In this document: one piece after another, positions 7,319-14,648 of the stretch
How positions within the stretch are numbered: the stretch's first letter is position 1
How the letters are laid out: each line of letters begins with the position of its first letter
Program-made: the position numbers and the translations under genes
Notes under the pieces: generated by a model
What the model saw: the letters and a program-made list of their open reading frames with translations, nothing else
Databases searched by the model: none
Told to the model about the DNA's origin: nothing
Assembly: GCA_948891265.1 (NCBI GenBank)
Contig: CAQUBD010000025.1
Span: 1-22,265 of the forward strand
Length of the DNA: 22,265 bases
DNA from: an uncultured Clostridia bacterium
Lineage (GTDB): Bacteria; Bacillota; Clostridia; TANB77; CAG-508
Reading direction: 5' to 3'

Positions 7319-7331
7319 AAGAAAGGAAAAT

Positions 7332-8207
7332 ATGGATGGAATAATAGTAATAAACAAACCTAAAGGATGTACATCACACGACATAGTATATAAAATAAAA
7401 AAGATATTTAATGAGAAGGTTGGACATACTGGAACATTAGATCCAATGGCAGAAGGTGTACTACCAATATTAGTTGGAAAAGGTACTTTGACATCAAAAT
7501 ATTTAATTAATCATAATAAGAAATATTTAGTTACATTACAATTAGAAAAGAAAACAGATACTGCTGATTCAGAAGGAAAAATAATAGAAGAAAATCCTGT
7601 AGATACAAATTTTTTAAATACAGAAAATGTTATAAAAATATTAAGATCTTTTATAGGAAAACAGGAACAAATTCCACCAATATATTCAGCTATAAAAGTA
7701 AATGGGAAAAAATTATATGAGTATGCAAGAAAAGGACAAAAAGTAGAGGTAAAACCTAGAATTATTGAAATATATGATATTGAATTAATACAAAATAATC
7801 TAGAAAATAAAGAAATCAAATTTGAAGTTTTTTGTGGTAAAGGTACATATATAAGAACGTTATGCGAAGATATAGCCAAAAAATTAAATACAGTTGGATA
7901 TATGAAATCATTAAAGAGGATACAAGTAGGAGACTTTAGAATTGAAAATAGTATAACAGTGGAAGATTTACAAAATAATATTGATGATAAGAATTATATT
8001 GATAGTAAATTTATTTCACTTGAAAAATTATTTGAAAATAATAATAGTATAAAATTAGATAGTAGAAAATTAGAACTATTTATAAATGGCGTAAAATTAA
8101 CTCAAAAGTTTGTTGATGGTATATACCGAATTTATGATAAAGAAGAGAAATTTATTGGAATTGGTACTGTAGAAAATAGATTATTAAAAAGAGATATAGT
8201 AATTTAA
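7332..8207 (+). CDS. truB: tRNA pseudouridine(55) synthase TruB
   Basis: TruB makes pseudouridine 55 in the T-loop of tRNAs. The 291-residue product begins MDGIIVINKPKGCTSHDIV, the family N terminus, and carries the catalytic motif GHTGTLDPMAEGVLPI with Asp37 as nucleophile. Other family landmarks are KKYLVTLQLEKKTDTADSEG, QIPPIYSAIKVNGKKLYEYAR and GKGTYIRTLCEDIA, followed by a short PUA-like C-terminal region. The ATG at 7332 is chosen for its AGAAAGGAAAA ribosome binding site. The frame stays open upstream to 7248, but only because the palindrome happens to have no stop there; those residues are not part of the enzyme. It is the last gene of the translation cluster. Confidence 0.96.
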   Translation: MDGIIVINKPKGCTSHDIVYKIKKIFNEKVGHTGTLDPMAEGVLPILVGKGTLTSKYLINHNKKYLVTLQLEKKTDTADSEGKIIEENPVDTNFLNTENVIKILRSFIGKQEQIPPIYSAIKVNGKKLYEYARKGQKVEVKPRIIEIYDIELIQNNLENKEIKFEVFCGKGTYIRTLCEDIAKKLNTVGYMKSLKRIQVGDFRIENSITVEDLQNNIDDKNYIDSKFISLEKLFENNNSIKLDSRKLELFINGVKLTQKFVDGIYRIYDKEEKFIGIGTVENRLLKRDIVI

Positions 8208-8323
8208 TAGTTTTAATTATTGCTATTTCACAGTTTTTTAGAAGATAGTACAAATTTAAAATTTTTAATAATAAAATATAAATATGCTTCATATACTTAA
8301 ATAAAAGTTTGTGAGGTGTTTTT

Positions 8324-9163
8324 ATGTTTTATATACAAAAAAATGACAAGCCTAATTTTATAGAAAGAAAATTAGGTATATTAAAAGTTATAGATAATAC
8401 AATAATAATTCCAATAGAAAAAGATATAGAAGAGAAAAAAATGGAAAGAATGGCAATAAGAACAAGAAAAATTATACAAAAACATTCTAATAGTAAGAAA
8501 GTCGTTTTAAGCAAGCAAATAAAAAAAGAATTAACTTATTTAAATTATTTAAATACATATGGATTAGAAATTCAAGATGGAAGATGGCTGTTTGAAATTT
8601 TACTACCAGATGTAATTGAATATATAATACAAAAGAAAAATATTGAAAAAATTAATATATCGATATTAGTAAATGATTTGACAGATATTGAATATGAAAA
8701 TATTAAAATATTAGCAAGAAAATATAAAAATATAAATATAGTAACAAATCATATAGAAAAATTTAAAAGACTAGAAAAAGATTTAGAAGAAAAAGAAGGA
8801 ATTATATTAACAATAACAAATAATAAAAAAAGAAGTTTAATGAAATCCACAATAATTTTAAATATTGATTTTCCAAAAGAATTGATTAATAAATTTAATA
8901 TAAAAGAGGATGCAATAGTTGTTAATGTAAGAGGAAATATAAAAATTACTAAAAAGAGATTTAATGGACTAAATATTAGTGATTATGAAATAGATTTTAG
9001 AAATGATAAAAAAGATTTAAAAGCATTTAGTAATAATTACTTTTTGAAGGATCTATATGAGTCAGAATTGTATAAGAAACAACAGATATGTAATATTAAA
9101 GAAAAAATCAAATTAGATAAAGTAATAATAAAAAAGTTAATATTAAATAATGGAGAGTTATAG
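8324..9163 (+). CDS. Unrecognised 279-aa cytoplasmic protein
   Basis: I do not recognise this gene. GTGAGGTG just upstream of the ATG is a plausible ribosome binding site. The product is Lys/Ile/Asn-rich, soluble, and has no signal peptide, membrane segment or Cys motif. From about residue 55 it alternates short hydrophobic strands and helices (KVVLSKQIKKE, INISILVNDLTDIEYENIKILARKY, INIVTNHIEKFKRLE, GIILTITNN, STIILNIDFP, AIVVNVRGNIKI). This reads like a Rossmann-type alpha/beta fold with a strand-loop segment resembling dehydrogenase-like proteins, but no nucleotide-binding Gly motif is obvious. It sits alone between truB and a class A PBP, with 116 and 91 bases on either side. It could belong to a clostridial family of unknown function linked to cell-wall or division loci; that is speculation. 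Confidence 0.75.
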   Translation: MFYIQKNDKPNFIERKLGILKVIDNTIIIPIEKDIEEKKMERMAIRTRKIIQKHSNSKKVVLSKQIKKELTYLNYLNTYGLEIQDGRWLFEILLPDVIEYIIQKKNIEKINISILVNDLTDIEYENIKILARKYKNINIVTNHIEKFKRLEKDLEEKEGIILTITNNKKRSLMKSTIILNIDFPKELINKFNIKEDAIVVNVRGNIKITKKRFNGLNISDYEIDFRNDKKDLKAFSNNYFLKDLYESELYKKQQICNIKEKIKLDKVIIKKLILNNGEL

Positions 9164-9184
9164 TAACTTTTTTAATAAAAAGCC

Positions 9185-9213
9185 TTTCATTTTAATAAGA
9201 AATATAATATAAT
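9185..9213 (+). promoter_or_regulatory. Weak candidate promoter for the class A PBP gene
   Basis: A perfect TATAAT lies at 9208-9213 (with a second overlapping copy at 9203-9208), 17 bases after TTTCAT (9185-9190). The -35 match is poor. It is proposed because of the -10 box and its position in the gap before the PBP gene. Confidence 0.35.
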
Positions 9214-9254
9214 GTATATGCTAAATACAAATGATTGGTGAGGAGGTAGAAAAA

Positions 9255-11846
9255 ATGCCAAATAGTAGTAATAATAAACGCTCAAAAAAGACAACAAACA
9301 CAAATAAAAAAAATATAGAGTCAAATAAGAAAGCAAATTTAAATAAAAATATAAATAAAACTAAAAATAACAAAGGCAAAAATAATAAGAAGACACATCC
9401 TAAATTAAAATTAGCCTTAAAAATAATATTAATATTATTTTTACTTTTATGTGTAATAGGGGCAGGAATAATTGCTGCAATGTTCTTTGGGTTATTTGGA
9501 GATGAATTTGAAATAACAAAAGAAGAATTAACATCAGGATCATCAAATACCATTATATTAGACAAAGATGGTAATGAAATAGCGACTTTGAATGCGAAAG
9601 AAAAAAGAAAAACAATTTCATTAAGTGAAATGCCAGAGTATTTGCCTAAAGCTTATATTGCAATAGAAGATAAAAGATTTTATTCACATGGAGGAGTAGA
9701 TTTTAAAAGAACTGCTGGAGCTGTATTAGGTGTTGTGACTAAAACTGATAGAGGTGGAGGTAGTTCTATAACTCAACAATTGGTTAAAAATATAACTAAT
9801 GAAAAAGCAAGATCAGGAATTGCTGGTATAACAAGAAAATTCAAAGAATGGACAAAAGCAATCCAAATTGAGAGAATGATTTCAAAAAATCAAATATTAG
9901 AATTATATTTAAATATAATTTTTGTTGGTGGACCAGAATTACATGGTGTTGAATTAGGATCAATATATTATTTTAATAAAAGTGCAAAAGATTTAGATTT
10001 AGCTGAGTGTGCATTTTTAGCAGGAATTAACAATGCACCTAATTCATATAATCCATATAACGAAAACTTAGACCAAGAGAAAGTAGCTAAATTAATAAAA
10101 GATAGAACTTTAACAGTTCTTAAAGAAATGAAAGATCAAGGTTTGATAGAAAATGAAGAACAATATAATGCAGCGGTTAGTAAAGTTGAAGAAGGTTTAA
10201 AATTTGAAAAAGGAAATACAGGTGGAGAATATCAATATTCATACCATACACAAGCTGCAATAGATCAAATTATTGATCAAACAATGGAAGAAAAAGGTAT
10301 AAGTAAAGAATTTGCAGTAGATTATATATATGGTAGTGGATTAACAATTTATACTTCACAAGATTCAAAAATTCAAGCAACAGTAGAAGAAGAATTTGCT
10401 AAATCTAAATATCAAATACCAGGTAGAGAAAAGAAGAAAGATGGAACACTAAAAAATGATCATACACAATCAGCAATTGCTATAATAGATAACGCTACAA
10501 CGCAAGTGGTTGCAGTAGGTGGAGAATTAGGAAATAAAATGGCAACTGGTTTAAATAGAGCAACTGATACAGTAAGACAAACAGGTTCATCTATGAAACC
10601 ATTAGCTGATATTGTACCAGGGCTACAAGAAAAAGTAATAACAGCCGCAACAATGTATGATGATACTAAAACTGATTTTGGCGGTGGATATACACCAGGA
10701 AATTCAGGAAATAGTTATTTAGGATTGACTAATATAAGAAATTGTATAAAAGTTTCTCATAATATACCAATGCTTAAAATTATGACAGAATTGAAACCTA
10801 AAAAATCTATTGAATATTTAGAGAAAATGGGAATAACAACATTAACAAAAGATGATGAAAATATAGCAATAGCAATAGGTGGACTTACTAAAGGAATTAG
10901 TACATTAGAAATGGCAGGTGCATATGCATCAATTGCAAATGATGGAGTTTATACAAAACCAACATTTTATACAAAAGTTGTAGATAGTGAAGGGAACACA
11001 GTGCTAACACCAAAACAAAATAAAACAAGAGTAATATCAGAACAAAATGCATATATAGCAAGATCAATTTTAAAAGAACCAACACAAGCAGGTGGTACAG
11101 CAACATATTGTACAATATCAGGAATGGAAACATGTGCTAAAACAGGTTCTACAGATGACTATATAGATAGATGGTTATGTGGTTTTACACCATATTACAC
11201 AGCAGCATGCTGGTTTGGATTTGATAATAATCATCAAGAAGAAGCAGAACCACTAACATATGCAAATGGAAGAGTATATAGTATTGATGGAAAAAACCCA
11301 GCAGGAGCAATGTGGTCAGCAATTATGAGAGACATACACAAAGGTTTAACAAACAAGAACTTTAATACACCATCAACAGGAATAACAACTGCACAAGTAT
11401 GTAGAGCTACAGGATGTATAGCTACAAACTCATGTACAGATGTATATACAGAAACATTTACAACAGACAATTTACCAGCTAAATGTGAAGGACATGGAAT
11501 ACAAAAAATATGTGGAGTATCTGGGAAAATAGCAAATGAATATTGTCCAACAGATAGTGTAAAACAAGTATCTTATGGTGGAACAGTACCAAAGGAAAAA
11601 TTAGGATTATGGAAAACTTTAAATCCATCAAGAACAGGAAATACTGAAATAACAGAAAACTGCGATGTTCATAAAAAACCAGAAGAAAAACCAAATACAA
11701 ATACAACAAATACAGTAACAAATGTAACAAACACAACAAACTCGACAAATGAAAATAGTATAAAGAACAATAATACTAACAAAACAAATAATACAACAAA
11801 TACATCTTCGAAAAATAAAAATGTAGTGGATGAAACTATAGAATGA
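9255..11846 (+). CDS. Class A penicillin-binding protein (glycosyltransferase-transpeptidase, PBP1A type)
   Basis: This bifunctional enzyme polymerises lipid II glycan strands and cross-links the stem peptides. The 863-residue product has a basic Asn/Lys-rich cytoplasmic N terminus (1-50) and one membrane anchor (about 53-80, LALKIILILFLLL...). A GT51 domain follows with AIEDKRFYSHGGVDFKR (catalytic Glu near 138), GGSSITQQLVKN and RKFKEW. The transpeptidase domain has S445-S-M-K448, S501-H-N503 and K629-T-G631, the three penicillin-binding motifs. The C terminus carries several Cys and a Thr/Asn-rich tail of about 50 residues. The ATG at 9255 follows GAGGAGGT; an in-frame ATG at 9231 is less likely. 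It stands alone, flanked by the unknown 279-aa gene and cysS. Confidence 0.95.
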   Translation: MPNSSNNKRSKKTTNTNKKNIESNKKANLNKNINKTKNNKGKNNKKTHPKLKLALKIILILFLLLCVIGAGIIAAMFFGLFGDEFEITKEELTSGSSNTIILDKDGNEIATLNAKEKRKTISLSEMPEYLPKAYIAIEDKRFYSHGGVDFKRTAGAVLGVVTKTDRGGGSSITQQLVKNITNEKARSGIAGITRKFKEWTKAIQIERMISKNQILELYLNIIFVGGPELHGVELGSIYYFNKSAKDLDLAECAFLAGINNAPNSYNPYNENLDQEKVAKLIKDRTLTVLKEMKDQGLIENEEQYNAAVSKVEEGLKFEKGNTGGEYQYSYHTQAAIDQIIDQTMEEKGISKEFAVDYIYGSGLTIYTSQDSKIQATVEEEFAKSKYQIPGREKKKDGTLKNDHTQSAIAIIDNATTQVVAVGGELGNKMATGLNRATDTVRQTGSSMKPLADIVPGLQEKVITAATMYDDTKTDFGGGYTPGNSGNSYLGLTNIRNCIKVSHNIPMLKIMTELKPKKSIEYLEKMGITTLTKDDENIAIAIGGLTKGISTLEMAGAYASIANDGVYTKPTFYTKVVDSEGNTVLTPKQNKTRVISEQNAYIARSILKEPTQAGGTATYCTISGMETCAKTGSTDDYIDRWLCGFTPYYTAACWFGFDNNHQEEAEPLTYANGRVYSIDGKNPAGAMWSAIMRDIHKGLTNKNFNTPSTGITTAQVCRATGCIATNSCTDVYTETFTTDNLPAKCEGHGIQKICGVSGKIANEYCPTDSVKQVSYGGTVPKEKLGLWKTLNPSRTGNTEITENCDVHKKPEEKPNTNTTNTVTNVTNTTNSTNENSIKNNNTNKTNNTTNTSSKNKNVVDETIE

Positions 11847-11879
11847 GACACTTGGGACAGTACAAAAGTGTCTCACTCT
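11845..11879 (+). terminator. Candidate intrinsic terminator of the PBP gene
   Basis: GAGACACTT (11845-11853) pairs with AAGTGTCTC (11866-11874) across a 12-base loop and is followed by ACTCTTTT. The stem begins inside the PBP stop codon. The U-tract is short and interrupted. Confidence 0.5.
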
Positions 11880-11950
11880 TTTGTCGAAATATGTTTAAAG
11901 ATGCATGAGACAAAAAACGACAAAATTGAGGGACAAATTTGTGCTGTCCC
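11854..11950. repeat. GGGACAG inverted-repeat element after the PBP gene
   Basis: GGGACAGTACAAA (11854-11866) is complementary to TTTGTGCTGTCCC (11938-11950) with one mismatch. Between the arms are the words TGTCTCACTCTTTTGTC, GAGACAAAAAACGAC and GAGGGACAAATT. Short GGGACA/GAGACAAAA words like these are typical of REP-like palindromes in several bacterial groups. It shares GGGAC/GTCCC with the two perfect palindromes near nrnA. Confidence 0.6.
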
Positions 11951-11981
11951 CACTGTTCCTATAATATAAATACATGCCACA

Positions 11982-12077
11982 GAAAAATTGCTCAGCAATT
12001 TTTCGAGGGCGAACAAAGACGATGCATGAAAAGTAATTTGAAAGGTCAGAAAATTTTAATCATGCCTCTTTTGTTCT
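11982..12077 (+). repeat. 96-nt intergenic repeat, copy B
   Basis: This copy is aligned without gaps to 5499-5594 with 92 of 96 bases identical. It has the same terminal palindrome and the same GAACAAA...TTTGTTC long-range stem. One of the four changes (G to T in the 5' inner arm, giving GATGCATGA) weakens one pair of the inner stem. It ends 4 bases before the GGGAGAG ribosome binding site of cysS, so its placement relative to the downstream start codon matches that of copy A. Confidence 0.85.
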
Positions 12078-12090
12078 GAAGGGAGAGAAA

Positions 12091-13488
12091 ATGGATATTT
12101 ATTTTTATAATACGTTAACAAAACAAAAAGAAAAATTTAACTCAATAGATGTTAAAGAAGTTAAGATATATTCATGTGGACCGACAGTATATAAAGATGC
12201 AACAATAGGAAATATGAGAACAAATATATTTCAAGATATATTAAGAAGAACATTAAGATATAATGAATACAAAATAAAACATGTAATGAATATTACAGAT
12301 GTTGGACATTTGGTATCAGATGCTGATGAAGGTGAAGATAAAATGTTAAAATCAGCAAGAGAAGAGAATAAGACTCCATTAGAAATTGCTGATCATTATA
12401 CAAAGTTATTTTTTAATGACCTAAAATCTTTAAATATAGAAACACCTGAAATTGTATGTAAAGCAACAGAACATATAAAAGAAATGCTTGAATATGTAGA
12501 AAAATTAGTAGAAAATGGATATGCATATGAAACATCAACAGCAATTTATTTTGATATTTCTAAATTAGATAAATATCCAATTTTATCAAATTTAGATTTA
12601 GAAAATCAAAAAGCAGGTGCAAGAGTTAATATTGATACAGAAAAAAGAAATCCAGCAGATTTTGCTCTTTGGATAAAAGCTAAGCCAAATCATTTGATGA
12701 AATGGGATAGTCCATGGGGCTTAAGCTATCCAGGATGGCATATAGAGTGTTCAGCCATGGGACAAAAATATTTAGGCGAACAATTTGATATACATACAGG
12801 AGGTATAGATTTAATACCAACACATCATGAAAATGAAATTGCACAAAGTAAAGGTAGATGTGGAAAAATCCCTGCAAATTATTGGATGCATGGAGAATAT
12901 TTACTAATAAATGGCGGAAAGATGTCAAAAAGTTTAGGAAATGTATATTTAATAAAAGATATAAAAGAAAAAGGGTATGATCCATTAACATATAAATTAT
13001 TTAGCTATTCATGTCATTATAGAAATAAGCTAAACTTTACATGGGAAGGGATTGATGCAGCTTCTAAATCTTTAGAAAGATTACGTAATAGTTATCAAAT
13101 GAATGTAAACGGGAAAGATGAATTAACAAATGAAGATATAGAAAAATTGAAACAAATAGAAGAAAATTTTCATAAGGCAATTAATGATGATTTAAATATG
13201 CCACTTGCAATGAGTTTTGTTTGGGAAGTTGCTAGGTTTGAAAAGAAAAATCCAGATGTAGCAAAACTATTAGCAAAATTTGATACAGTTTTAGGAATAA
13301 AAATAGATGAGATAAACTCAAAAAAAGAACACATTCCTGAAGAAATTTTGGAATTAGTAGAACAGAGAAAATTGGCAAGAAGTGAGAAGAATTGGGCTAA
13401 ATCAGATGAACTTAGAGATTTTATTATTCAAAAAGGATATAGTGTGAAAGATACAAAAGATGGAATGGAAATATCCTATATAAAATAA
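12091..13488 (+). CDS. cysS: Cysteinyl-tRNA synthetase
   Basis: CysRS charges tRNA-Cys through cysteinyl-AMP. The 465-residue product matches the class I family throughout: SCGPTVYKDATIGNMRT (28-44), NITDVGHLVSDADEGEDKM, WHIECSAM, IHTGGIDLIPTHHENEIAQ and GGKMSKSLGN (KMSKS at 277-281). The active-site zinc ligands expected from the family are visible: Cys29, the Cys of WHIECS, and the His/Glu of HHENE. The C-terminal helical bundle ends in RKLARSEKNWAKSDELRDFIIQKGY. The first His of the HIGH signature is Thr38 here (T-I-G-N). The start follows GGGAGAG at short spacing, directly after the 96-nt repeat. It is followed by rpmB. Confidence 0.96.
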   Translation: MDIYFYNTLTKQKEKFNSIDVKEVKIYSCGPTVYKDATIGNMRTNIFQDILRRTLRYNEYKIKHVMNITDVGHLVSDADEGEDKMLKSAREENKTPLEIADHYTKLFFNDLKSLNIETPEIVCKATEHIKEMLEYVEKLVENGYAYETSTAIYFDISKLDKYPILSNLDLENQKAGARVNIDTEKRNPADFALWIKAKPNHLMKWDSPWGLSYPGWHIECSAMGQKYLGEQFDIHTGGIDLIPTHHENEIAQSKGRCGKIPANYWMHGEYLLINGGKMSKSLGNVYLIKDIKEKGYDPLTYKLFSYSCHYRNKLNFTWEGIDAASKSLERLRNSYQMNVNGKDELTNEDIEKLKQIEENFHKAINDDLNMPLAMSFVWEVARFEKKNPDVAKLLAKFDTVLGIKIDEINSKKEHIPEEILELVEQRKLARSEKNWAKSDELRDFIIQKGYSVKDTKDGMEISYIK

Positions 13489-13502
13489 TTTGTAAAAAAT
13501 AC

Positions 13503-13531
13503 TTGTTTTTTTAAACAAATTATGATAAACT
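13503..13531 (+). promoter_or_regulatory. Candidate promoter for rpmB
   Basis: TTGTTT (13503-13508) and TAAACT (13526-13531) are spaced by 17 bases in the 87-base cysS-rpmB gap. ATAATTTGT (13485-13493) and ACAAATTAT (13515-13523) form an inverted repeat overlapping it. The match is weak; the call depends mainly on rpmB usually being transcribed separately. Confidence 0.35.
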
Positions 13532-13575
13532 TATTAATAGTCAATTTATTTTAAAATTTAGGAGGTGCAAAGATA

Positions 13576-13776
13576 ATGGCTAAATGTGCAGTTTGTGGGA
13601 AAACACAAAGTAATGGAAATAAGCTTAGCATTACTCGTTCACATATAAGTAAAAGAAGTCCAAGAACTTGGAAACCAAATTTAAGAAGTGTTAAAGCTAT
13701 AATGGAAAATGGTGAAGCAAAAAGAATTCACGTTTGTGCAAAATGTTTAAAAGATGGTAAAGTTAAAAGAGCATAA
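13576..13776 (+). CDS. rpmB: 50S ribosomal protein L28
   Basis: L28 is a small basic component of the large ribosomal subunit near the E site. The 66-residue product has the family sequence: MAKCAVCGKTQSNGNKLS, then RSHISKRSPRTWKPNLRSVKAIM, then RIHVCAKCLKDGKVKR. It is the zinc-binding form: two Cys-x-x-Cys pairs (residues 4/7 and near 53/56) form a zinc knuckle that is absent in C-minus paralogues. AGGAGGTG lies about 7 bases before the ATG. A hairpin overlapping the stop codon terminates it. Confidence 0.97.
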   Translation: MAKCAVCGKTQSNGNKLSITRSHISKRSPRTWKPNLRSVKAIMENGEAKRIHVCAKCLKDGKVKRA

Positions 13777-13786
13777 GCTCTTTTTT
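13765..13786 (+). terminator. Intrinsic terminator of rpmB overlapping its stop codon
   Basis: AAAAGAGC (13765-13772) pairs with GCTCTTTT (13777-13784) around the loop ATAA, which contains the stop codon, and runs into a T-tract. The last codons of L28 therefore form the 5' arm. Confidence 0.8.
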
Positions 13787-13811
13787 ACAAAGTAAAATTA
13801 AAATAAAAGAC

Positions 13812-14070
13812 AATAGTAAGGACAACATAAATTATATAATAACTTTTAGAGAGCCAAAGGAAGCTGAAAATTTGGTAAGTAAAAATAATTTATTATCACC
13901 ATACTGTTTTCAAACTGAAAAAAAGAAATTAAAAGTTGAATAAGTTTGAACGTAAATCTGCGTTAAAGAAAATAGAGAGAACAATATTGTATGATCAATA
14001 TTGTTAAAGATAGGTGGTACCGCGGAATAATTCGCCCTAATATACATTCAAATGTATATTAGGGCTTTTT
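13812..14070 (+). ncRNA. T-box riboswitch leader, isoleucine specifier (ATC)
   Basis: T-box leaders sense uncharged tRNA and let transcription continue when the amino acid is scarce. Stem I is closed by AATAGTA (13812-13818) with TACTGTT (13902-13908). The best specifier is ATC at 13895-13897, an Ile codon followed by the usual purine. A stem (ACAATATTG/CAATATTGT, 13981-14004) precedes the T-box AGGTGGTACCGCGG (14012-14025). Its TGGT (14015-14018) would pair with the ACCA end of a tRNA with discriminator A, as expected for tRNA-Ile. The terminator stem is GCCCTAATATACATT with AATGTATATTAGGGC (14034-14065) plus a T-tract. Downstream genes are DUF1653 and ileS, agreeing with the specifier. Confidence 0.93.
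14034..14070 (+). terminator. T-box regulated terminator
   Basis: A perfect 15-bp stem (14034-14048 with 14051-14065) is followed by TTTTT. Its 5' arm starts within the region that would join the T-box antiterminator, the mutually exclusive arrangement expected of this riboswitch class. Confidence 0.9.
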
Positions 14071-14071
14071 C

Positions 14072-14104
14072 ATATAATAGGAAAGTCATACTTTCCTATT
14101 ATAT
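14072..14104. repeat. ATAGGAAAGT hairpin repeat, copy 1
   Basis: A perfect 15-bp inverted repeat (ATATAATAGGAAAGT / ACTTTCCTATTATAT) with a 3-base loop CAT. It directly follows the T-box terminator. Similar units lie at 14615-14648 and 18896-18930. Confidence 0.8.
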
Positions 14105-14120
14105 AAAACTTAATTGTACA

Positions 14121-14249
14121 GAAATTTTCTAACGAAAATTTCGCACATGAACAAATTTACGGAAAGCTTTACTATTTATAATTTATTACTAATTAAAATT
14201 TATAGTTTTAAATAACATACTACAAATTTATTAGCTTTCCGATTTGTTC
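14121..14249 (+). repeat. Diverged relative of the 96-nt two-stem element, copy C
   Basis: It has the same plan as copies A and B with different sequence. A terminal hairpin (GAAATTTTC / GAAAATTTC, 14121-14142) is followed by GAACAAA (14149-14155), an unpaired TTTAC, and GGAAAGCT (14161-14168). These pair with AGCTTTCC (14233-14240), an unpaired GA, and TTTGTTC (14243-14249). The inner stem differs completely from A/B yet remains fully paired. It again lies shortly upstream of a ribosome binding site, that of the DUF1653 gene. Confidence 0.65.
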
Positions 14250-14278
14250 CATTTTGTTATTTAAGGGGGAATATAAAA

Positions 14279-14548
14279 ATGCAAGAATTAAAAATTGGAG
14301 GAATATATAAACATTTCAAAGGTGATTATTATCTAGTAGAAGACATAGCAAAATACTCAGAAACAAAAGAAGAAGTGGTTATATATAGAAGACTATATGA
14401 AGGAGGAGATTTATGGGTAAGACCTAAAGATATGTTTTTATCAGAAGTAGACCATGAAAAATATCCAAATGTTAAACAAAAATACAGATTTGAACTACAA
14501 GAAATAGAAAGCGTAGCAAATAAGTTTGAGAACAAAAGCGGACATTAA
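14279..14548 (+). CDS. DUF1653 domain protein
   Basis: The 89-residue product matches the DUF1653 family: GGIYKHFKGDYYLVEDIAKYSETKEEVVIYRRLYEGGDLWVRPKDMFLSEVDHEKYPNVKQKYRFE. The family is a small single-domain protein of unknown biochemical role, often found as a stand-alone gene. AAGGGGGAA precedes the ATG. The gene lies between an isoleucine T-box and ileS, so its expression is probably tied to Ile starvation; this is inferred from position. After YRFELQEI the last residues (to SGH) appear to be encoded partly by an inserted structured repeat (GAACAAA at 14530), so the natural C terminus may have been altered. Confidence 0.88.
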   Translation: MQELKIGGIYKHFKGDYYLVEDIAKYSETKEEVVIYRRLYEGGDLWVRPKDMFLSEVDHEKYPNVKQKYRFELQEIESVANKFENKSGH

Positions 14549-14600
14549 TAACATTGTTTCTGTTTTAAACATTTTAAAATCCGCGTCTTTGTTTGTGTGC
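14530..14600 (-). repeat. Inverted relative of the two-stem element, copy D
   Basis: GAACAAA (14530-14536), an unpaired A, and GCGGA (14538-14542) pair with TCCGC (14580-14584), an unpaired GTC, and TTTGTTT (14588-14594). This is the reverse orientation of copies A/B, whose reverse complement reads GAACAAA-A-stem...stem-GTC-TTTGTTC. The A/GTC internal loop is retained while the inner stem is different. It starts inside the DUF1653 coding end. GTGTGC after it mirrors the GCACAT of copy C. Confidence 0.55.
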
Positions 14601-14614
14601 AAAGTATTTCTATT

Positions 14615-14648
14615 GTAGGAAGTTCGGAGAAATTTCCTATAATAAAAT
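14615..14648. repeat. ATAGGAAAGT-type hairpin repeat, copy 2 (diverged)
   Basis: TATTGTAGGAAGTT pairs with AATTTCCTATAATA, 12 of 14 positions, around a short loop (TCGGAG plus A). It resembles the 14072-14104 unit and lies in the DUF1653-ileS gap next to copy D of the two-stem element. Confidence 0.45.

Noticed and set aside
7248..7331. N-terminal extension of TruB by 28 codons
   Set aside because: The extra codons lie in a perfect palindrome, and a good ribosome binding site and the family N terminus place the start at 7332.
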